A stretch of 64,000 nucleotides of DNA, taken from positions 1,488,001-1,552,000 of the forward strand of contig JAAXNY010000013.1 of assembly GCA_013420905.1 (NCBI GenBank), in the 5' to 3' direction. Positions 59,344 through 64,000 of this stretch are shown one piece after another. Below the pieces are notes generated by a model that searched no databases, had not been told where the DNA came from, and saw only the letters and a list, made by a program, of their open reading frames with translations. The position numbers and the translations under genes were made by a program. Numbering within the stretch: position 1 is the stretch's first letter; each line of letters begins with the position of its first letter. The DNA comes from Collybia mongolica (lineage: Eukaryota > Basidiomycota > Agaricomycetes > Agaricales > Clitocybaceae).

Positions 59344-60541
59344 CCTCCAGAAGATGCAAAGACGAGCGTGCCTTTGGATCACTGGCGCCTTCAAGACATC
59401 CCCAAACGGGGCTGGCAAGACCCTCGCAGGCATACCCCCTATCCACCTCCATGTCAGAAAGCTGGTGGAAAGGAGTCATGTCCGCTCCCGTGCGCTCCAG
59501 GCCTCACACGCCTTTCGACGCCTCATTGATGGGAACCACAAATTCTCTGTCGAGACCCTCAATGCCCACAACCCAAGCCGTAGGCTCGGTAAACTAGTAT
59601 CACCCATCGTAGAGGCCTGGTCTAACCTTGGCCTCTCTTCCCTGGATCTGGACCCTGTCCACCCACTCAACCAACCAGGCATGTGTCCCAAGGACCTGTT
59701 CCCTGGTCGCATTGTCTATGACATTGTCACCCCCCCACCTAAGGGCAGTGACCACCGTGAGGAATTCATGAAAGACCGCACCACATCACTGAAGAGCGCT
59801 GTTGATGAGGCCTCTCATTCCCCATGGAGCATCTGCATTATCACTGATGCATCCACCCCCCCTCCTCCCATGCAGTCAGTCGCGGTGTACCGCGCCTGGC
59901 ACAATGGAGATTTATATGAGGACTGGTTTGCTACTGGCCTATCTATGTCTGATGACGCCGAGCTGCGAGCAATTGCGGAAGGCGCCCAACAGGCAGCCGA
60001 CATTGGACTAGAGGACATCCATGATGTCCATATCTTCTCCGACTCCATCAACGCCCTCAGGCGTTCCCTCAATGCGTCACACCACTCAGGTCAAGCATCA
60101 GCCCTCAAAGTGTGCGATGTGCTGCTGCCTTGGCTGCAGCTCCGCGCCATCCACAAGATTCACCTCCACCATATTACAAGTGGTGTGGAGATTGAAGATC
60201 ACCAACTGGCACACATCAGCGCCATCTCAACTCGTGTTGAGGCAGATGGAGCGCCGGTTATATCTGCTGACTTTGCACAACGCGAAGCAGTTACACGCAT
60301 GCTTGATGGCTGGAAGTCTCTCTTCCAGTCCAAGAAGTACATTGGCTCCAATTTCCTGACGCTCTATGCGAAAAAGGACACCCCGCTCACTCCGACCCAT
60401 GTAAACAATGGGCCGTGGATGCGCAAGACTGGTCACAGCCATGCTCTGACTGCCTGTTTGGTGCGATGCATCACCAGCCATGCTCCAATTGGGGCGTTCC
60501 AATCGCAATTCTTCAAGGAAGAATCTGTCTCCTGTAGGTAA
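59326..60541 (+). pseudogene. LINE ORF2 C-terminal part: RNase H
   Basis: Directly after ORF1, in another frame, comes LNNLQKMQRRACLWITGAFK, equivalent to the post-RT part of copy 1 (LEALRKMQRKAALWITGNFR). RNase H motifs follow: ICIITDASTPP, LSMSDDAELRAIAEG and VHIFSDSINALRR. The endonuclease and whole RT core are absent, a deletion of roughly 3 kb joining ORF1 to ORF2 near 59326-59340. The frame ends at SCR (60541), before the Cys/His cluster seen in copy 1, so the C-terminus is cut as well. The part is about 60 percent like copy 1 by eye and looks like a related but distinct subfamily. It cannot encode reverse transcriptase. Confidence 0.82.
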
Positions 60542-60654
60542 GTGGGTGCTTGTTGGATGGTATCCTTGATACCAGGTCAAACACCCTCAGGTGAGTGTAC
60601 ATGCATGGGCCTGGTCCCTCAGGACTAAGTTGGGCTTCTCACAGGAAAATTTCG

Positions 60655-60746
60655 GGGGGGTGTACCCCCCTGTGAACCGGGTGCGAGAAAGCGGCCGCAC
60701 TAACTACTTATTAAACAGATTAAGAAGTGCAGGGGGGACAGTCCCC
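60655..60746 (+). repeat. Hairpins in 3' UTR of plus-strand LINE
   Basis: GGGGGG-TGTA-CCCCCC at 60655-60670 and a GGGG/CCCC stem at 60734-60746 occupy the same relative positions as G/C stems in copy 1, each time next to the shared TGAACC and GGCCGCACTAA words. Loop bases differ (TGTA against GATGAG-like; ACAGT against CTCG-type), while pairing is kept. Confidence 0.6.
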
Positions 60747-60970
60747 TCTGCGATGACTCTTGTCCTTAGTCCCTTACAGGTCTATTACCCGATCCCCTCA
60801 CAGGGACCACCACCCAGAGTGCTTATCCCGGCAACGGCAGGGCAATCCAATCTTGCCACATATGACGGCCTTTATGCGCCATATTCTCATCCGGTTATCC
60901 AAATACGTTTACACGTGACCACATCTGTGCGAGCGCATGGCGGTATATAAAATGTTGAAGGAAAAAAAAA

Positions 60971-60987
60971 AACTTTAAAATCCTGAA
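60971..60987 (+). repeat. 17-bp direct repeat, right target-site duplication
   Basis: The second copy of AACTTTAAAATCCTGAA, directly abutting the A run (60962-60970) of the LINE. The first one or two A could belong to the tail. Beyond it the sequence is unique flank leading to the MYND gene. Confidence 0.8.
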
Positions 60988-61354
60988 TCGTAATACGAAG
61001 CCGAGCGTATCATCCAACGAAACCAAAGATTTACTGCAAATTTGGCACGGCTACTGGGCCAACACGTCTTCCCCTGTCTGCGCCCCCCCTTTCAGTTGTC
61101 ACATTGCGATCAGCTCTTGCTAATATATTTTAACTCTTGCTGCGACTCAGTCACTAGTAAACGCGGTGAAATATCAATGCGTTACCAATTGAGCCCGGAA
61201 ACCTATATCTCACCTGGGTAATAATCGCCACCCGAATTTGCCAGGTGGGAGTCTGAGCCTGAGACGGATTCTTATCTTTAGAAGTCTCTGCCAAAGCGGT
61301 GGGACGTGACTTATAACTTGTACAGGCGCTAGTCACCCTAACATTCCATTAACG
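60988..61354. other. Promoter side of the MYND gene
   Basis: About 370 bases of unique sequence remain between the LINE nest and the MYND start. A minus-strand frame (61154-61336) is unrecognised. Together with the roughly 170 bases left of the nest, this was probably the original divergent promoter region of the F-box and MYND genes. Confidence 0.5.
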
Positions 61355-63715
61355 ATGCCGCTAGTATTGAATCCAGCCGACACGTTGAAACCCCTACCCA
61401 AACCACTCAAGCGACCTCCTTGTGTCAACGTCGAACCGCTCAAGCAATGGGGTTGCCCAAACGAAGGGACGCTGACTTGTTCAAAATGCCTCATTGTTGG
61501 ATACTGCTCCAAGGTGAGATACAGTTCTAGCTAGGTCACTTTTTGAAATCATGACACGCTTACCTTCTTCTCTTAGGACTGCCAGAAGAAGCATTGGCCC
61601 GTACATAAATCTGGTGAGATACCTAAATTGAATGGTGACAGCTTCAAAGACAGATGATATTTTGCTCCCATAAGATTGCAAGAATCCAATACGATCTGAG
61701 AATTGGACACCCGGCTGGGTTATTGAAGACCGTCCCCCAACATTCGTGGCGGAAAGCAATCCAGACAAAGACTGGCTTAAGAAGTTGCAAGAAAAGGAAC
61801 CCATCGCTCTAGGCATGCACTTGTGAGCTTCTTTCCACTGATGTGATATTTAATTGACACCATCGCACTGAGAGATGGGGGAATATTCCCGCTATGGATT
61901 TGATAAATTTACCTATGAACGAAAACAACACGACCCAAAACATATCTCTTGCCTGTATAGGTATTATTATTTTCGCATCGAATCATCAGACGCTCATTCA
62001 CTGCAACGGCTATATAGCCTCTGGGGACCTTCGAAATATTATTCGCAGCATCAATGCACTTCCATCTGACTTTTCTGGGAAACTCAGTATTCTCCTGAAC
62101 GATCGAGAACCTATCGCTGTTATTCGAAACATTATACTCCTCCTCATCCTCGGGACAATACCTGACAAAGATATCGCAACTGATCTGGCTCTCCACGTCT
62201 GGTACTCTGCGTTTATTCCAACTGAATACGCTGTACAATTGCGCAAAGTGCTGGCTACTTTTGTTGAGTCTCTGGAGATGATCGATTCAGATGTATCTAT
62301 GTCAATGTTGCTCGGTCAGAAATCGAGCTTGTCGGGGAAGGTCGGACAGCATGTCTTGGCTGTCCTGTCCAGTATGGTGGACGCTCAATACGACGTTAAG
62401 GTTGTAAGTGAAGAATTAGAGAGGGTTCGGTATGTGTTGACGAGCAGTCTTTATGACGACGTGGTCCTAAGTACCCTTCAAGGTTTGCCCCATCTCGTCA
62501 GGACAGACACCATCGCGAGTATTGCAGAATGGAACCATCGCACCGTCTCTCGTCCCTGGAATTCTGTCGTTTTGGTTTAGTTTTACCATATGGTGCTCAA
62601 GATGACCACTTCAACCATCCGAACCGGCTTTTGTTTTCCCCAAAGGGAAGGTGGCTTCAAGACGACCTCGCAACTCCCCTCGAGTCCTGGGAGTAAGTAA
62701 CTATCATTCTAAAAATCATGCCATGAACTAATCAAGGCCATAGAATCCCAGCCATCGTAGAAGCTGGGAAGACCCACGGAGCCCGACGTGCGGACCTCTA
62801 CGGCTGTCTTTATTTCTACCTTTCGGATCAGCTTCGAGCGTTCGCAGAGCGGCTTGGGCGGCTCCGAATTGAAATTCAGATGTTTTGTGAAGATGCTACC
62901 GAACTTTCACGAGTTATTCGTAGAGGAAATCTTTCAAAGTACAAGCTACCTTCGTCCATCAAATTCGATAGGATCGAGGTCTCCAACATTATGGATGCTG
63001 ACTACGTTGGAATTCCTGGTATTCTCGAAACATGGGGTCCTTTCCTCAAAGACGGCAAACACGCTACCCTTCTCGGTAGCTTCATGAACTGGCCAACACG
63101 ACAAAGGGGTGCTGGCGCCTCAAATGCTGACAAGAATACAGTTTCCTTGCTCTTTGAGAAGTTACTTAAAAAAGATGATGTAAGCAATACATGCAGCCCA
63201 TGCAACTACCTCCTAAATTTTTTACATTCTAGTCTTTACGGACCCCTTCTTCACCAACACTACAAGACATAAAACGTATTCGTGAGTAGCGCAAGTATAT
63301 CTATTACTCAACTGCCTAATAGAACCGCGCTCACGAGACGGCATATCGTTGGGACACATGAGTTCATTGACAGCATTGTACGATAATTCTGCGAGTTTCA
63401 ACGAATATCTTGGAAAATATGGGCTTCATGAAGCTTTACGCAAGGGAAATCTGAAGCTCAAGGACCGTCATACAATCGTGCCTCATGTAGGTTGGTCTTT
63501 CTTTGTTAGAGTGTGCTTACACGCAGCCCTTAGCGGATAGGCGCTCCTTTGGGGGCACCATCTAACGCCCTTCCTAACTTTCCTGATAAGGAGAGTTGGT
63601 ACCTTAACGTGCGTCTTGCTTTCGTACAACATTCTGAAGCTAAAATTGATCCTTACAGACTGGTGTCGGAAAGTGCCTGTGGTCTGAACGGTTTGTCGAA
63701 ATATCTCGGGCATGA
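61355..63715 (+). CDS. MYND finger + DUF4470 protein
   Basis: The protein starts MPLVLNPADTLKPLPKPLKR and carries a MYND zinc finger, CPNEGTLTCSKCLIVGYCSK, completed after an intron as DCQKKHWPVHKSDC. Next, MHLWGNIPAMDLINLP leads into a DUF4470-like segment: ASGDLRNIIRSINALPSDFS, LNDREPIAVIRNIILLLIL and ALHVWYSAFIPTEYAVQL. Later exons give GARRADLYGCLYFYLSDQLR, FDRIEVSNIMDADYVGIPGI and NRAHETAYRWDT. The last exon, after an intron near 63609-63658, reads TGVGKCLWSERFVEISRA with the stop at 63713-63715. About nine introns; the joins I followed keep frame. MYND fingers bind proline-rich partners. This domain pair is frequent and of unknown role in agaricomycetes. About 640 residues. Confidence 0.85.
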
Positions 63716-64000
63716 GGGTCTTCTGGCCACCATTTGGTGATTCGTGGACGCCGAATCGTACATAATAAACAGACGAGATATATTGAATACTCTCGCCAAG
63801 CATATTCTTGAGCTTCCCCACTGTATGCTCTAGATTATAGAATTTCCGATTTATAGCAACACCCATCAGATTAGAATAGACGGGTAGGGTTTGTCTGCGG
63901 GTTAACTGAACAGGAGCCAGCCAAAAAAACTCAAGCATATTACAAGAAGGATACAATTGGATCTGTGGCAAGTACATGTAACCACTGGGCCGAAAATCAG
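63716..64000. other. Right edge, 3' side of the MYND gene
   Basis: The last 285 bases hold no supported gene. A minus-strand frame (63483-63977) overlaps the MYND last exons and is unrecognised; I treat it as chance. Confidence 0.5.

Larger units (their letters stand above)
55679..60970 (+). mobile_element. Composite LINE insertion with single target-site duplication
   Basis: Between the two 17-bp repeats lie two different LINE parts, both on the plus strand: an RT-RNase H fragment lacking both ends (55679 to about 57520) and an element with its own 5' region, ORF1, an internal deletion, an RNase H part and a 3' tail (about 57521-60970). Only the second has a poly-A tail. The left part is CpG-poor and the right part CpG-rich. 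The structure fits one insertion made from a chimeric template or by template jumping, but nested insertion with deletion is possible. Confidence 0.75.

Noticed and set aside
60541..60594. Intron-like GTAAGT...CAG after SCR in the LINE
   Set aside because: It has good splice signals, but joining the ends does not restore the Cys/His cluster. The element is already defective.
63483..63977. 164-codon minus-strand frame at the right edge
   Set aside because: It lies antisense over conserved MYND-gene exons and has no known domain.
1..64000. tRNA, rRNA, CRISPR arrays, bacterial operons
   Set aside because: No cloverleaf with A and B boxes, no rRNA segment and no regularly spaced repeats were seen. 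The intron-rich genes rule out a prokaryotic source.

Overview
The window is nuclear DNA from a filamentous basidiomycete, most likely a mushroom-forming agaricomycete. The genes are split by many short introns (about 45-65 bases, GT-AG with a few GC-AG), intergenic gaps are short, and both strands are used. The gene families fit this: paired adenylate-forming reductases, a MYND/DUF4470 protein, an F-box protein of agaric style, and non-LTR retrotransposons showing CpG decay. All splice calls were made by eye from reading frame, splice signals and family resemblance.

Layout. 0.2-14.3 kb holds metabolic and accessory genes: the hydantoinase-B half of a 5-oxoprolinase (-), a UBR7-like E3 ligase (+), an acyl-CoA oxidase-like enzyme (-), a monocarboxylate-type MFS transporter (+) and a FAD monooxygenase (+). 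15.6-25.6 kb holds two cell-division genes in line: Ase1/PRC1 (+) and the DNA polymerase epsilon catalytic subunit (+). 25.8-41.6 kb has two paralogous adenylation-thiolation-reductase enzymes (both -) that flank a synaptobrevin gene (-), a Kin4-like kinase (+) and a degenerate second synaptobrevin copy (+). 42.4-52.0 kb holds housekeeping genes: ribosomal protein L24 (-), glucosamine-6-phosphate N-acetyltransferase (-), a SAM methyltransferase (-), Mo25/Hym1 (+), a lactonase-type beta-propeller (-) and an F-box protein (-).

52.2-61.0 kb is a nest of non-LTR (LINE) sequences. One 5'-truncated copy lies on the minus strand. Next to it is a composite plus-strand unit: a CpG-depleted RT-RNase H fragment fused to an internally deleted element that carries ORF1. 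The composite is bounded by a 17-bp direct repeat that looks like one target-site duplication. The nest separates the F-box gene from a MYND/DUF4470 gene (61.4-63.7 kb, +).

Points worth a second look: the composite LINE and its single target-site duplication; premature stops that are all TGA, together with loss of the RT catalytic Asp, both readable as CpG deamination; a one-base frameshift in the otherwise well conserved RPL24; the stand-alone hydantoinase-B gene; and the reductase pair with the synaptobrevin relic. I found no tRNA, rRNA, CRISPR array or viral genes.
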